A stretch of DNA of 64,000 bases from JANJUO01 sp942492935. Lineage in GTDB: Bacteria; Bacteroidota; Ignavibacteria; Kapaibacteriales; UBA2268. The DNA lies in assembly GCA_942492935.1 (NCBI GenBank), contig OW818654.1, positions 3,596,001-3,660,000 of the forward strand, in the 5' to 3' direction. A model generated the notes under the pieces. It saw only the letters and a program-made list of their open reading frames with translations, was not told the DNA's origin and did not search any database. The translations under genes and the position numbers were made by a program. This document shows, one piece after another, positions 27,623 through 38,315 of the stretch (positions are counted from its first letter, which is position 1; every line of letters begins with the position of its first letter).

Positions 27623-28888
27623 TTACACTTTGATTGGTATTTCAATTGCAAATGTTGTGCCTTTGCCGATATTTGAATCTTTCACATAGATTTTGCCATC
27701 GTGATATTCTTCGATAATTCTTTTGCATAAACTTAAGCCCAAACCCCAGCCACGCTTTTTGGTAGAAAATCCAGGGTAGAATATTTGCCTTCTTAATTTA
27801 GGCGACATTCCTTTGCCTGTGTCTCTTACAAAAATATAAACTTTTTTATCAGGAATTAGTTTCATTGTAATGAATATTTCACCAAATTTCTCTTCAACAG
27901 CTTCAGCACCATTTTTCAAAAGATTTTCAATAACCCAAGCAAACAAATCTGTATTTACCTTTACGTAAATATTATCATATAGACTTCGGTTAATCTCAAT
28001 TCTTTTGCCAAGATGTGGTAATCTTCTATCGAAATATACGCAAACATTTTCAATTAAATCTGGCAAATTCACAAGTTCTTTATCGGGCATTGAACCAATT
28101 TTTGAGAAACGAATTGCAATTGTATTCAAACGATTTACATCATTCTCCATTTCTTTGATTGCTTCGTTGGTTAGTTCTTCGTCTTTAAAATCAGATTTCA
28201 ATATTTCTAACCATGCAAGCATACTCGATAATGGCGTTCCAAGCTGATGTGCAGCTTCTTTTGCCATACCAACCCAAACTTTTGACTGCTCGTGATTTCG
28301 TGCAGAACTGAATGAGAAATAACCAAGAATTACAAATACCGTGATAGCTATTAATGCAATAAATGGAAAAAACCTCAATTTGTCAACCAAAGTGGAATGT
28401 GTGTAATAAAATTTGCCAATAATTTTCCCTTCTTGGTCCTTAACAATTATTGGCGGATAATTTTCTTGCATATTTTGTAAATAATCTACAACAATTTCTC
28501 TCTGTCTTTCAATTGTGGTTTTTGGCTTAAAGTCTAAATTCAATGTCCATTGTTCATAAGGTTCTTGTGGTTCGCCTTTTTCATTTGTGAAAATAATTGG
28601 AAATGTAATTGTTGGAGTAACTTCTTCACTGAAAAACAATATAAAATCTGCATCACTAACTTCTGAATCTGTGAATTGCAATGCAAGCAATTTTTGAAAA
28701 ATTTTAGCATATAATTCTACAGATTTTTGTTCTCTAATAATTATTTCATTTACCAAAGAATTTGTAAATAAAACAATTGAAAGCATAATTGATAATGCAA
28801 CAATTGCAAATGCAAGTTTTAATTGCCATTTCGATAAAGAAAAAGCAATAAAATCACCTATTTTTTTTTCAGGAAATAGTTTTGGCAT
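27623..28888 (-). CDS. Membrane sensor histidine kinase
   Basis: The 421-residue protein has membrane helices at 23-43 and 172-193 bounding an extracytoplasmic sensor of about 125 residues. The kinase core follows directly, without an evident HAMP domain. His214 lies in AAHQLGTPLSS; the N box is NLLKNGAEAVEE, G1 DTGKGM and G2 GWGLGLSLCKRI. It should autophosphorylate in response to an unknown signal. No response regulator is adjacent. It begins four bases after hisS and may be co-transcribed with it. Confidence 0.88.
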   Translation of the reverse strand: MPKLFPEKKIGDFIAFSLSKWQLKLAFAIVALSIMLSIVLFTNSLVNEIIIREQKSVELYAKIFQKLLALQFTDSEVSDADFILFFSEEVTPTITFPIIFTNEKGEPQEPYEQWTLNLDFKPKTTIERQREIVVDYLQNMQENYPPIIVKDQEGKIIGKFYYTHSTLVDKLRFFPFIALIAITVFVILGYFSFSSARNHEQSKVWVGMAKEAAHQLGTPLSSMLAWLEILKSDFKDEELTNEAIKEMENDVNRLNTIAIRFSKIGSMPDKELVNLPDLIENVCVYFDRRLPHLGKRIEINRSLYDNIYVKVNTDLFAWVIENLLKNGAEAVEEKFGEIFITMKLIPDKKVYIFVRDTGKGMSPKLRRQIFYPGFSTKKRGWGLGLSLCKRIIEEYHDGKIYVKDSNIGKGTTFAIEIPIKV

Positions 28889-28892
28889 ATAA

Positions 28893-30143
28893 TTATTTCA
28901 ATTCTAATTCATGTATTTTGCTTAATTCAATCTCTGTTTGTTCGGAAGTAATCATATTTTTCAACAATACTGTATTTCTATTTAATTCTTCTTCAGCTAC
29001 AATGACGGAGTATTTAGCATTAAATTTATTAGCTTCTTTAAATTGTGATTTCATAGACCTACGGTTAATATCTGTAATAACTCTTAAATTTTTATTTCTA
29101 AACAATTCTGCAATAGAATTTGCTTTTGCACTTAAATTTTGATTAGCACATACTACATAAATATCACATTCTGAATCAGATTTTTTGGATATATTTAATG
29201 CTTCAAGAATTAATAAAATTCTTTCAACACCCATAGCAAATCCTACAGCAGGATTAGCTTTCCCGCCTAATTGTGCAAACAAACCGTCATATCTACCACC
29301 ACCACCAAATGAATCTTGAGCGCCCAACGCTGAAGATTGAAATTCAAAAACAGTATGGCAATAATAATCCAAGCCACGAACTAAACGTGGTTGAATTGTA
29401 AAATTAACATCTTCTGCGGAAAGTAATTTTTTGACTGTTTCAAAATGTGTTGAACTTTCTTCATCAAGATAATCAAGAATGACTGGAGCTTTGTTGATAA
29501 CTTCAATATCCTTTTCGCTTTTTGAATCAAGAACTCTTAGAGGATTATTTTCCAATCTCTGCTTAGATTCTTCTGATAAGAATTCTTTATTTTGATTTAG
29601 ATATTCTATCAATGCAGTTCTGTAATTCTGTCTTGAGTTTTCTGTACCGAGTGTATTTATCAATAAATTATATTCACTAATACCAAGTTCTTTAATAATT
29701 TTATTAGCTAAAAGCAGTATTTCAACATCTGCTTCTGGATTTGGTGAACCAATAGATTCTGCTCCATACTGATGAAATTGGCGTAAACGTCCTTTTTGTG
29801 GTCTTTCATAACGGAAATAAGGACCTATATAATATAATCTTAAATTTGCTCCATCTCTATCTAATGAATTTTGAATAACTGCTCTCACAAGTGCGGCAGT
29901 TTGTTCAGGACGAAGTGTGATTGATTCTCCACCTTTATCAGTAAAAGTGTACATTTCTTTATTTACAATATCGGTATCATCACCAATGCTACGTGAAAAT
30001 ACTTCAGTTTTTTCAAAAATAGGGGTTCTTAATTCCTTATAGCCATAAATTTGGGATACATTTCTGAATACATTTTCTACAAAATGCCAATCAGAAATAG
30101 TAGCAGGAATAATATCTTTTGTACCACGAACAGTATTAATCAT
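28893..30143 (-). CDS. hisS: Histidyl-tRNA synthetase
   Basis: This class II synthetase charges tRNA-His. The 416 residues are the usual length. The start NTVRGTKDIIP, motif 2 PYFRYERPQKGRLRQFHQYG, the histidine-specific LVRGLDYYCHTVFEF and motif 3 GFAMGVERILLIL are all present, followed by the C-terminal anticodon-binding domain. It lies at the head of a two-gene run with the histidine kinase. Confidence 0.96.
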   Translation of the reverse strand: MINTVRGTKDIIPATISDWHFVENVFRNVSQIYGYKELRTPIFEKTEVFSRSIGDDTDIVNKEMYTFTDKGGESITLRPEQTAALVRAVIQNSLDRDGANLRLYYIGPYFRYERPQKGRLRQFHQYGAESIGSPNPEADVEILLLANKIIKELGISEYNLLINTLGTENSRQNYRTALIEYLNQNKEFLSEESKQRLENNPLRVLDSKSEKDIEVINKAPVILDYLDEESSTHFETVKKLLSAEDVNFTIQPRLVRGLDYYCHTVFEFQSSALGAQDSFGGGGRYDGLFAQLGGKANPAVGFAMGVERILLILEALNISKKSDSECDIYVVCANQNLSAKANSIAELFRNKNLRVITDINRRSMKSQFKEANKFNAKYSVIVAEEELNRNTVLLKNMITSEQTEIELSKIHELELK

Positions 30144-30352
30144 AATGAATTTCTTATTTAAGTTCTTAAAAACAACTAAAATAATAAAACAAATCTTAAA
30201 AATAAAACAATTAAGATTTTTTTTGGAAAAATATGATATATAATAACTTTCTACAAGCTCAATTTTTCAAATTTGAAAATGTCAACGGCTGATATTTTTA
30301 TTTTTCTTATTTTTGTATATTGTAAAATGATAAATTATGGAGATTATTTTTT

Positions 30353-31399
30353 ATGAAATTTATATTATACATTTGTGTTGCTACAATAATATTATTAGTA
30401 TCTTGTTCGGATAATGGCTCGAATCAAACAAGCGATGATAAAATTAATGTATTATATCTTATGGATAGTACAGGACATTATAGTCAATTTGGTATTGAAG
30501 CAATGAACGGAATGAAATTGGCTGGAAAAAACTCTGAAAAATTAAATATAATAACAATAGATACTAAATCTGATGCAAATTTTGCAATCATTGAATTTAA
30601 TAGAATAATTTCTGAAAAGAAAATAACAGCTGTCATTACATTAACAAGTTGGGTTTCAAATGCAATTTCACCAATCGCAAAACAAAATAATATTTCACAT
30701 TTTGCTATTGGTAGTGCTGTTTTTGATAATAAATCCTTAAACAATACAATTAGATTTACAACAGATGTACTTAAAGAATCACAGTATATTCAAACATATC
30801 TGAATAAATTTAACAAAGTTGCAATGATGTATTTTGTGAATGATTATGGAATTGGCTGGAAAAATAGAATGGAGCAAGGATTGGGAAATAAACTCACAAA
30901 AATTGTTAGTTATAGTGATTTAAATGATGATTTTACAGATGAATTAAATTCGATTAATACCGAAAAACCTGATGTTTTGCTATTAATTAGCACAAAAGAA
31001 GCTGCCATTATTGCAAAACAAGCTGCTCAACTTGGAATCAAAACACAGTTAGTTGGCGTTAGACCTACATTTTCTGACTATTTAAAAGATGAACCTACAG
31101 CTGAAGGATTTATTTTTTCATATCCAGCAATGGATTTTACAAATAAATTATTTGCTGATTATCAATCAATTTATGGAAAAAAAGCATCTGCTTTTTCAGC
31201 TGAAGGTTATGATTTAATCAATTCATTAATTGATGCAATTAATTTAAATAAAATTACAAATACCGAAATTTTCGATTTTTATAAGAATAAATCTTATAAT
31301 GGTGCTTTAGGTAAAATTACATTTGATGAATTTGCCCAAGCAGATTATAAGTTTAGCTTAATGAAACTAACAAATAAAAATTATGTTACAATTGAATAA
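30353..31399 (+). CDS. Branched-chain amino acid-type binding lipoprotein
   Basis: The 348-residue protein has a lipoprotein signal with LVSC at 15-18 and then a type 1 periplasmic-binding fold: VLYLMDSTGHYSQFGIEAMNGMKLA, ITLTSWVSNAISPIA, VLLLISTKEAAIIAKQA and FSAEGYDLINSLIDAI. Such proteins deliver amino acids or related solutes to an ABC importer, but no permease or ATPase gene adjoins it, so it may be a sensor or an orphan receptor. GGAG lies 11 bases before the start. Its 3' end overlaps trmB by 17 bases. Confidence 0.8.
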   Translation: MKFILYICVATIILLVSCSDNGSNQTSDDKINVLYLMDSTGHYSQFGIEAMNGMKLAGKNSEKLNIITIDTKSDANFAIIEFNRIISEKKITAVITLTSWVSNAISPIAKQNNISHFAIGSAVFDNKSLNNTIRFTTDVLKESQYIQTYLNKFNKVAMMYFVNDYGIGWKNRMEQGLGNKLTKIVSYSDLNDDFTDELNSINTEKPDVLLLISTKEAAIIAKQAAQLGIKTQLVGVRPTFSDYLKDEPTAEGFIFSYPAMDFTNKLFADYQSIYGKKASAFSAEGYDLINSLIDAINLNKITNTEIFDFYKNKSYNGALGKITFDEFAQADYKFSLMKLTNKNYVTIE

Positions 31400-32081
31400 T
31401 AATCAGCTAACAATTGATTTTCGTAAATATCCTTATTCTACAAAGATAAGACATCATGTTACAGCTTATCACTATTTGCCTATCGAGGAATTGAAAGTAG
31501 TACCTGAAAATTATCCTGTAGTACATAAAGAATTGAATTGGTCTAATATTTTTCTAAATGGGAAAAAACCAGATAGATTAGATATTGGGTGTGGAAAAGG
31601 TATTTTCTTACTAAGTATGGCAGTTCAAACCCCAGAAAAAAATATAATGGGAATTGAAATTAGAGATATTGCTGTGGACTGGATAAATAACTACATTCAA
31701 GGTGAAAATATTCAAAATTGTTATGCACTTCTTTATAGTGTTGCTAATGGTTTGCCTTTTATTGAAAGTAATTCCATTGAAGAAATTTATTATTTGTTTC
31801 CTGACCCTTGGCCCAAAAACCGACATCATAAAAGACGTGCTTATAATTTGAATTTCTTGAATGAAATATTTAGAGTATTAAAACCGGATGGAAAATTATA
31901 TCTTGCTACTGATGTTGATTATGTAGATTCCTATCAAAAAAAATTACTAAATGATTTTGGAAAATTTGAAATTAATGAAATTAAAGATAATTCAGATTGG
32001 AATTTACCTGTTACAAATAAAGAAAGCTTTTGTTTGATAAAAAATATTCAGCAATATAAAACCATTTGCAGAAAAATATAA
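31383..32081 (+). CDS. trmB: tRNA (guanine-N7-)-methyltransferase
   Basis: This SAM-dependent enzyme methylates G46 in the variable loop of tRNAs. Marks are LDIGCGKGIFLLSMA (SAM binding), IMGIEIRDIAV and the family signature YYLFPDPWPKNRHHKRR. The 232 residues are normal. The start overlaps the upstream lipoprotein gene by 17 bases in a different frame, suggesting coupled translation. Confidence 0.93.
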   Translation: MLQLNNNQLTIDFRKYPYSTKIRHHVTAYHYLPIEELKVVPENYPVVHKELNWSNIFLNGKKPDRLDIGCGKGIFLLSMAVQTPEKNIMGIEIRDIAVDWINNYIQGENIQNCYALLYSVANGLPFIESNSIEEIYYLFPDPWPKNRHHKRRAYNLNFLNEIFRVLKPDGKLYLATDVDYVDSYQKKLLNDFGKFEINEIKDNSDWNLPVTNKESFCLIKNIQQYKTICRKI

Positions 32082-32183
32082 TAGTTCTTAAACTATATCA
32101 AGGTGGAATTTTCGGTATAATATTTGATTTTACTTTATTGCTATTTTGATTGAATTTTTGCTAACTTAACTTGAAGAGTATCT

Positions 32184-35100
32184 ATGAAAATGAATATAAA
32201 ATTGCTTATAACGATGCAAATATTTCTTATTTTTATCTGTTATAAGAGCTTGGCTCACGATTGGACTGGACTTGTAAAACCAACTATTTTAAATAATGGA
32301 ACTGGATATTCCACAATGGATATTGCCTATTCCATTACAATTGATGCTTCAGGTAATTACTATTTTACAGGTTTTTTTGATGGTAAAATTGGCTTCGGAA
32401 ATGATACTTTGGAAAGTGCAGGTAGTAGAGATGTTTTTATTGTCAAGATGCATAGTTCAGGAACATATTTATGGGCAAGACGTGCTGGTGGTTTAGGTTC
32501 TGACTTAGCGAGAGATATTGCAGTTGACAATTCTGGAAATGTTTATATCATTGGATATTATTATGGAACAGCAAAATTTGGCAGTACAACGCTTACAGCA
32601 AATAGAAATTCTGATATTTTCGTTGCTAAGTTAAATAACTCTGGCACTTTTCAATGGGCTAAATCAGCAGGTGGGATTGGATTTGATAAAGGTAATGCAA
32701 TATGTGTAGAATCAAATGGAACTGTTTATATTGCTGGTTCTTACGAGAATACATCTACATTTGGGACAGTATCACTAAATTCTTCAGGTAGCAAGGATAT
32801 TTTTATTTCAAAATTATCATCGGCTGGCAATTGGATTTGGTCAGTAAAAGCTGGTGGTAGTTCTTCTGAAGAGCCAAATTCTATTAAATATCATTCTACA
32901 TCAAATAAATTAATAGTTGGAGGATTTTTTGCATCAAGTTGTACTTTTGGAGCAACTGTTTTGACTTCTGCTGGACAGCGAGATGGCTTTCTAACTAAAT
33001 TGGATAGTAATGGAACTTTTAATAATTCTCTTAAAATTGGAAGTACAGGTTTTGATGAAATCAAGAATCTCGTAGTTAATTCAGATGGAAAAGTATTTGT
33101 AACAGGTTATTTTGAAAATCAAGTTAGCTTTGGCGAATCTACAATTACATCATCTGGTAGCAGAGATTTATTTGTTTCTGGATTAAATTCTGATTTAAAT
33201 TGGGAATTTGCTATAGGAGCTGGAGGTACAAGTGAAGATGAAGGCACTGGAATTGCAATTGATAATTCTTCAAATATATACATAACAGGGAATTTCTACC
33301 AAACTGCATATTTTGGGGAAAATTCAATTACAAGTAATGGAGATAAAGATGCTTTTATAGCAAAAATTAATACAGCAAAAGAATTTGAATGGATATTACA
33401 AGCAAAATCATCATCGAGTATTGATTCATATAATATTGTTTCGGATAACTCGGGAAATACTGTCATTGCAGGTTCATTTAATAATTATTTGGAAACAACT
33501 GGCGATGTGTTAAATTCAGTTGGTGAATCAGATATTTTTGTTGCAAAAGCAAATTCAAATGGAGAATGGCAGTTTGCTAAAAGTAAAGGCGGTGTTTTCG
33601 GTATAATTAACACTAAAGCAATTACTGTTGATAAACAAGGAAATAGATATATTTGCGGTGGTTTCTATGGAACTATTTTACTTGGAAGTGATACATTACA
33701 AAGTAGTGGCTCTGAAGATGTATTTGTTTACAAATTAAGTAAAAATAATCAATTTCTATGGGCAAGAAAAGCTGGTGGGATTGATTTGGATAGAGCTGAG
33801 AGTATTGCTTGTGATACTAACAACAACATTTTTATAACTGGATATTTTGGAAATGACGCTACGATTGGCGATTCATCATTCAGTTCAAATGGGTTTGACG
33901 ATATATTTATTGCAAAATTAGATAGTAATGGCAATTGGATGAATGCTAATTTTGGCGGCAGTATGCTTACAGACAAAGGGTTATCAGTTGCAATATCTTC
34001 TCAAGGAGATATTTACATTTCTGGAATCATAAACAATGATGTCATTTTTGGGGATATTACAATTTCAAATTGTATTGAAGATGATATCTTTGTTGCAAAA
34101 TTAAATAGTGAATTTGAATGGATTTGGGTAATCAATGCTGGTGGGTCTGGTTGGGATGCCGCTACTGCAATTACAGTTGATACTAATGAAAATATATTTG
34201 TAACAGGATATTTTGAGGAAACTGCAACTTTTGGAAATAATAGTATTTCTTCATTGGGCTATGACGATATTTTTATTGCAAAATTAAATTCATCTGGCAA
34301 CTGGATATGGGTAAATTCCACAGGAAGTGAATATCTTGGTGAGAATGGAAATAGCATTATTTCTGACAATAACAATTCAGTATATTTCACAGGATATTAT
34401 AAAAATATTTCTGCCTTTGGAAATACGAATCTTGTAAGTAAAGGATTATCTGATGCTTTTATAGCAAAATTAAACTATGATGGCAATTGGATTTGGGCAA
34501 AAAATGTTGGTTCAACAGCAGATGACGAAGGTAAAAGTATAAGTTTTTTTAATGGAAATATTTATCTGAGTGGAAATTATTCTGCTACATTTAATGTTGG
34601 GGATACTACTTTTACAAATCAAGGCGGTAAAGATATATTTTTAATTAAATATAATCCTGCTGGCAATTTATTATGGAAAGAAACTGCTGGTTTAACTTAT
34701 GATGATGATATTGCAGGGCATTGTATTGACAATGAAAGCAATATTAGTCTGGCAGGTTCTTTTTATCATAGTACAAAATTTAGTAATTTACAATTTACTA
34801 ATTTCGGTGCCAAAAATAGAAATTCTTTCGTTTCAACTTTGGGATTAATTTCACCAGCTAATAGTTGGACATTTAAAAACAATACCGGTAGAAGTGCCGA
34901 AATAAAAATTCCCTCAAATATAAATCCAAGATTCAATCATAGAAATTTGCAAAGTGGTGATGGCATTGGAGTATTCTATACAAGAAATTCTAATTTGTAT
35001 TGCGCCGGTTGGGGATTATGGAATGGTTTAGACCTTACAGTGGAAGTCTGGGGTGATGATAATATTACTTTAGTAAAAGATGGAATGGCAAATAATGAGC

Positions 35101-35723
35101 CATATATTATTAAATTGTGGGACGCTATTCGAGGTATTGATACTTTGATTTCTGTTAGGTTTGTAGATAATAACAAAAAATATAATGACAATAATCTTTC
35201 TATTGTGTCAAGAATGCCCGATTTTGATGATACATTAAGAATTCCATTGAGAGCTGGTTGGAATATGATTGCATCAAGTATTTATCCCTACAGAGAGCCA
35301 AGCATGGTTGATGTATTTAAAAACATTAAAAATAATATCAAAATTGTGAAAAATATTGCAGGGAAAGTATATATACCCGAAAATAATATTAACACAATCG
35401 GAAATTGGAATTTTAAAGAAGGTTATACAGTATATTCAACAGTTGCAGATACTTTAAAGATAATTGGTATGGCTATAGATATTGATACAGTTCAAATCAA
35501 CTTAACAAAAGGATGGAATATGTTGCCATCTTTATTAACAGAACAAATGCTTATGCCAACAGTAGTTCAATCTCTTGTTCAAAGTGGAAATCTCAAAATT
35601 GTTAAGAATATTTTCGGAAAAGTTTACTTACCAGAGAATGGACTTAATACGATTGGAAATATGCTCCCAAAAGAAGCATATCAAATATATATGAATGAAG
35701 CACAAGTATTTTCATTTCCATAA
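32184..35723 (+). CDS. Large secreted SBBP beta-propeller protein
   Basis: The 1179-residue protein has a signal peptide (LLITMQIFLIFICYKSLA). From residue about 45 to 840 it consists of some 16 SBBP-type repeats of about 48 residues, each with a pattern like IAVDNSGNVYIIGYY, FGSTTLTA, DIFVAKLNNSGTFQWAKSAGG. A beta domain with an AGWGLWNGLDLTVEVWG stretch follows. Last come two related modules with AGWNMIASS ... VKNIAGKVYIPENNINTIGNW and KGWNMLPSL ... VKNIFGKVYLPENGLNTIGNM. No standard T9SS type A domain is seen. The role is probably surface binding or structure, not established. Confidence 0.85.
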   Translation: MKMNIKLLITMQIFLIFICYKSLAHDWTGLVKPTILNNGTGYSTMDIAYSITIDASGNYYFTGFFDGKIGFGNDTLESAGSRDVFIVKMHSSGTYLWARRAGGLGSDLARDIAVDNSGNVYIIGYYYGTAKFGSTTLTANRNSDIFVAKLNNSGTFQWAKSAGGIGFDKGNAICVESNGTVYIAGSYENTSTFGTVSLNSSGSKDIFISKLSSAGNWIWSVKAGGSSSEEPNSIKYHSTSNKLIVGGFFASSCTFGATVLTSAGQRDGFLTKLDSNGTFNNSLKIGSTGFDEIKNLVVNSDGKVFVTGYFENQVSFGESTITSSGSRDLFVSGLNSDLNWEFAIGAGGTSEDEGTGIAIDNSSNIYITGNFYQTAYFGENSITSNGDKDAFIAKINTAKEFEWILQAKSSSSIDSYNIVSDNSGNTVIAGSFNNYLETTGDVLNSVGESDIFVAKANSNGEWQFAKSKGGVFGIINTKAITVDKQGNRYICGGFYGTILLGSDTLQSSGSEDVFVYKLSKNNQFLWARKAGGIDLDRAESIACDTNNNIFITGYFGNDATIGDSSFSSNGFDDIFIAKLDSNGNWMNANFGGSMLTDKGLSVAISSQGDIYISGIINNDVIFGDITISNCIEDDIFVAKLNSEFEWIWVINAGGSGWDAATAITVDTNENIFVTGYFEETATFGNNSISSLGYDDIFIAKLNSSGNWIWVNSTGSEYLGENGNSIISDNNNSVYFTGYYKNISAFGNTNLVSKGLSDAFIAKLNYDGNWIWAKNVGSTADDEGKSISFFNGNIYLSGNYSATFNVGDTTFTNQGGKDIFLIKYNPAGNLLWKETAGLTYDDDIAGHCIDNESNISLAGSFYHSTKFSNLQFTNFGAKNRNSFVSTLGLISPANSWTFKNNTGRSAEIKIPSNINPRFNHRNLQSGDGIGVFYTRNSNLYCAGWGLWNGLDLTVEVWGDDNITLVKDGMANNEPYIIKLWDAIRGIDTLISVRFVDNNKKYNDNNLSIVSRMPDFDDTLRIPLRAGWNMIASSIYPYREPSMVDVFKNIKNNIKIVKNIAGKVYIPENNINTIGNWNFKEGYTVYSTVADTLKIIGMAIDIDTVQINLTKGWNMLPSLLTEQMLMPTVVQSLVQSGNLKIVKNIFGKVYLPENGLNTIGNMLPKEAYQIYMNEAQVFSFP

Positions 35724-35765
35724 TCAGTAGTAATTTTTGAAATAACTTTGTAACTGTAACAAAAT

Positions 35766-35804
35766 AACAAGTTCGACTAACATTTTCTGTTAATCAAACT
35801 TGTT
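35766..35804 (+). terminator. Long hairpin after the SBBP gene
   Basis: AACAAGTT (35766-35773) pairs with AACTTGTT (35797-35804). The inner TAACA and TGTTA arms extend the stem with a few mismatches. It follows the SBBP stop by 40 bases. No clear T run is present, so its role as a terminator is tentative. Confidence 0.5.
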
Positions 35805-35913
35805 GTTAAGTTTAATTTGCAATAACCAATTACTCAATCCCAAAACGGATTTTCAAGGTGCAATTTTATTTATTTATTTTACATATTTGATAGCAACCTG
35901 ATATTAAATGAAA

Positions 35914-36732
35914 TCAATTTGGTAAAATTGATTTCATTTGAGAGTACTTTGTTCCAAATAAGTTACTTTCTGATGCAGGTTGTACTTTATTATCTGTGAT
36001 AAATTTATTAATTGCATCTATCCTTTTTTGGTCCATTGGATGGGTAGATAGCAATTCTTCGATTGATGACTGGTTAGCATTCTTAATTTTATCAAAGAAA
36101 TAAGTTGAGGCACCCGGATAGTATTTACTGTTTAATAAATAATTGAAAGAATATTCATCGGCTTCATATTCATCTTCCCTGCTATTCCACAAGAAACCAA
36201 GACCAGTAACTAAGTTGGCTCCAATTTCAGTGAGTGCATCAGAATTTGTTCCTAATACTATATCAAGCATTAATGAAACTCCATATTGTTTTGTTAATCT
36301 CTTGGTTGCGTGCCTGCGTTCAGCGTGAGCAATTTCGTGAGCAATTATTGCAGCTAAAGTAGCTTCATTGTCAATAAATTTCAACAGACCTGTATAAATA
36401 TATATATATCCTCCTGGTGTAGCAAAAGCATTGACAGTCTTTGAATTGATGAGTGTCATTTTGTATGGAAATTTATCTTTGTATTCAATATACTTTGACT
36501 TAACAATTTCATCTCTAATACTATTGACATAGTTTTGCCAATCTGTATTATTGTAAATTGGATATTCTTGAGGATTACCTGCAATTTGTGTGTCAAGGTC
36601 TTTCCCAAGCTGGACGTCATCATCTGTTGTAAAAATATTTATATTGTTAATGTTTACACCATCTTCGCATGAAGAAAATGAAATTGATGCGATAATCAAT
36701 AAAATAGCAAATAGAAATTTAAATTTAGGCAT
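35914..36732 (-). CDS. M48-family metalloprotease lipoprotein
   Basis: The 272-residue protein has a lipoprotein signal with FSSC at 19-22. The zinc motif HEIAH has His132, Glu133 and His136, with a likely third ligand Glu190 in EYEADEYS. NAFATPGGYIYIYTGLL upstream is typical of M48 BepA/LoiP-like proteases. It should act in the periplasm on envelope or outer-membrane proteins. The next gene upstream, a T9SS serine hydrolase, is 11 bases away if read from its stop, so the two may share a transcript. Confidence 0.88.
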   Translation of the reverse strand: MPKFKFLFAILLIIASISFSSCEDGVNINNINIFTTDDDVQLGKDLDTQIAGNPQEYPIYNNTDWQNYVNSIRDEIVKSKYIEYKDKFPYKMTLINSKTVNAFATPGGYIYIYTGLLKFIDNEATLAAIIAHEIAHAERRHATKRLTKQYGVSLMLDIVLGTNSDALTEIGANLVTGLGFLWNSREDEYEADEYSFNYLLNSKYYPGASTYFFDKIKNANQSSIEELLSTHPMDQKRIDAINKFITDNKVQPASESNLFGTKYSQMKSILPN

Positions 36733-36743
36733 AAAATGTCCTT

Positions 36744-38111
36744 TTATCTTGATATATAAAATTTGTTTGATTCAAAATAGTCATTATATTTAAATTTGTA
36801 AATATATAGTGAAGCTGGATATGTAGAAAAATCGAATGAAAAATTGTGTTCCCCTTCTGTTAAATTTTTGTCAATCAATGTATCAATTTCATTACCCAAA
36901 ATATTGTAAATTTTCAAAGTAACTTCACCTGATTTAGGCAAATAAAATGAAATATCAGCTTTTGAATTTACAGGATTTGGAGTAATTTTAACTGCCAAAG
37001 CTTTTACATTTTTTGGCCTCTCTTTTACAGAAGCTGGTTTGTCTATTGTTTCACGAATTGACTTCTTTAATTTAACATAAGTTGGCATAACTGTTTCTAA
37101 ATCACTAAAAACTGATAATACGCCAACCATATTTCTATCATAATCAATCCATGGACTAAATCCTAAAGCACCTTGCGATGAAGATTCAAATCGTTCATTA
37201 TTTGAAATAGATTGTTCTCTCCAATTTCCAATGCCATATTTATATTCTGTTTTGCCATCAGATAAATATGTGTATTTAGTATGTGGCGAGAATGCAATTG
37301 GAGCATTATTTGTCTGGTCTTTGAGCATTTCTTTAACAGAATTTGATGACAATACTTGATTTCCATTAAATTTTCCATTTCCTATTAGCATTGATAAAAA
37401 ATTGGCGTAATCAGTAGCATTCGAATAAACACCGCCACCAATTCTCGGGTTTGTAGATTCTGTTAATGGATTAAGATTATATCTTGTATTTGGCATATTA
37501 CATTCTGACTTGATATAATTATCGAATAAACTATTCCAAGCATATCCAGACTGCATTTTAATACCACTCGCAATTTCTGCTATTCTACCAGCAACTTGCA
37601 TAGATAATCCACCATAAGCAAAGAATTGCCCTGGGTTAGATGCTAAATCTAATTCAAGTATTTTATTTGCACAATCCTCAAGTGTACTGCTTTTATCTGA
37701 TAAGCACTCTTCATCTTCACTTGCTAACATTCCTGAAGTATGTGAGAATAACTGACGAATTGTTATTGAGGATTTTGGCGAAGTCAAATTTGGATAAAAC
37801 TTACCAAGTGTATCGTCTAAACTTAATCTACCGTCATCAACGAGTTTCATAATTACACCAGCAGATAGCCATTTAGAGGCAGATGCAATTGGAACTACTT
37901 TTTTTGAAGAATATGATGATTCACCTTTTACATTAAAGCTTTTGTCATAAATAGTTTGACCATCTTTTATTAAAACTAATGAAGCACCTTTGCCAAAACC
38001 GGCAATAACTTCAATTGAATCTTCCAAAATTCTTTCAACTTCACTGAAATCATATTGTGCATACATTGCTAAATTTGTCATAACGATTAATATAAGTACA
38101 ATTTTTTTCAT
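36744..38111 (-). CDS. Secreted beta-lactamase-family serine hydrolase with T9SS sorting domain
   Basis: From the ATG at 38111 the protein has 455 residues and a signal peptide ending at MYAQ. A GTG nine bases upstream is an alternative. The catalytic SxxK motif is SASK at 77-80. The YxN position reads YGG in FAYGGLSMQ, so the second motif is altered. A class C/EstB-like esterase or peptidase domain runs to about 370. The last 80 residues (ITPNPVNSKADISFYL ... EVTLKIYNILGNEI ... ASLYIYKFKY) are a T9SS type A sorting domain. Substrate unknown. Confidence 0.85.
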   Translation of the reverse strand: MKKIVLILIVMTNLAMYAQYDFSEVERILEDSIEVIAGFGKGASLVLIKDGQTIYDKSFNVKGESSYSSKKVVPIASASKWLSAGVIMKLVDDGRLSLDDTLGKFYPNLTSPKSSITIRQLFSHTSGMLASEDEECLSDKSSTLEDCANKILELDLASNPGQFFAYGGLSMQVAGRIAEIASGIKMQSGYAWNSLFDNYIKSECNMPNTRYNLNPLTESTNPRIGGGVYSNATDYANFLSMLIGNGKFNGNQVLSSNSVKEMLKDQTNNAPIAFSPHTKYTYLSDGKTEYKYGIGNWREQSISNNERFESSSQGALGFSPWIDYDRNMVGVLSVFSDLETVMPTYVKLKKSIRETIDKPASVKERPKNVKALAVKITPNPVNSKADISFYLPKSGEVTLKIYNILGNEIDTLIDKNLTEGEHNFSFDFSTYPASLYIYKFKYNDYFESNKFYISR

Positions 38112-38315
38112 TTTTATCACTCAAAAAAATAATTAAACAATTATTTTGACAATTTCAATCATAAAAAGTTTAATTTGAATCTAATATACGAATAAATATC
38201 AAAAATATTTAGTTATATCACTATTATCAACATCCATCAGATGTTAGACAAAATAATGATTTCAAAATAATAACGTCTCTTTGATGTTGTTTGACGAATT
38301 TTATTGAATAAATAA

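Noticed and set aside
38229..38245. AACATC/GATGTT hairpin before the glycosyltransferase
   Set aside because: The stem is only six pairs and likely chance in AT-rich DNA; no supporting element is seen.
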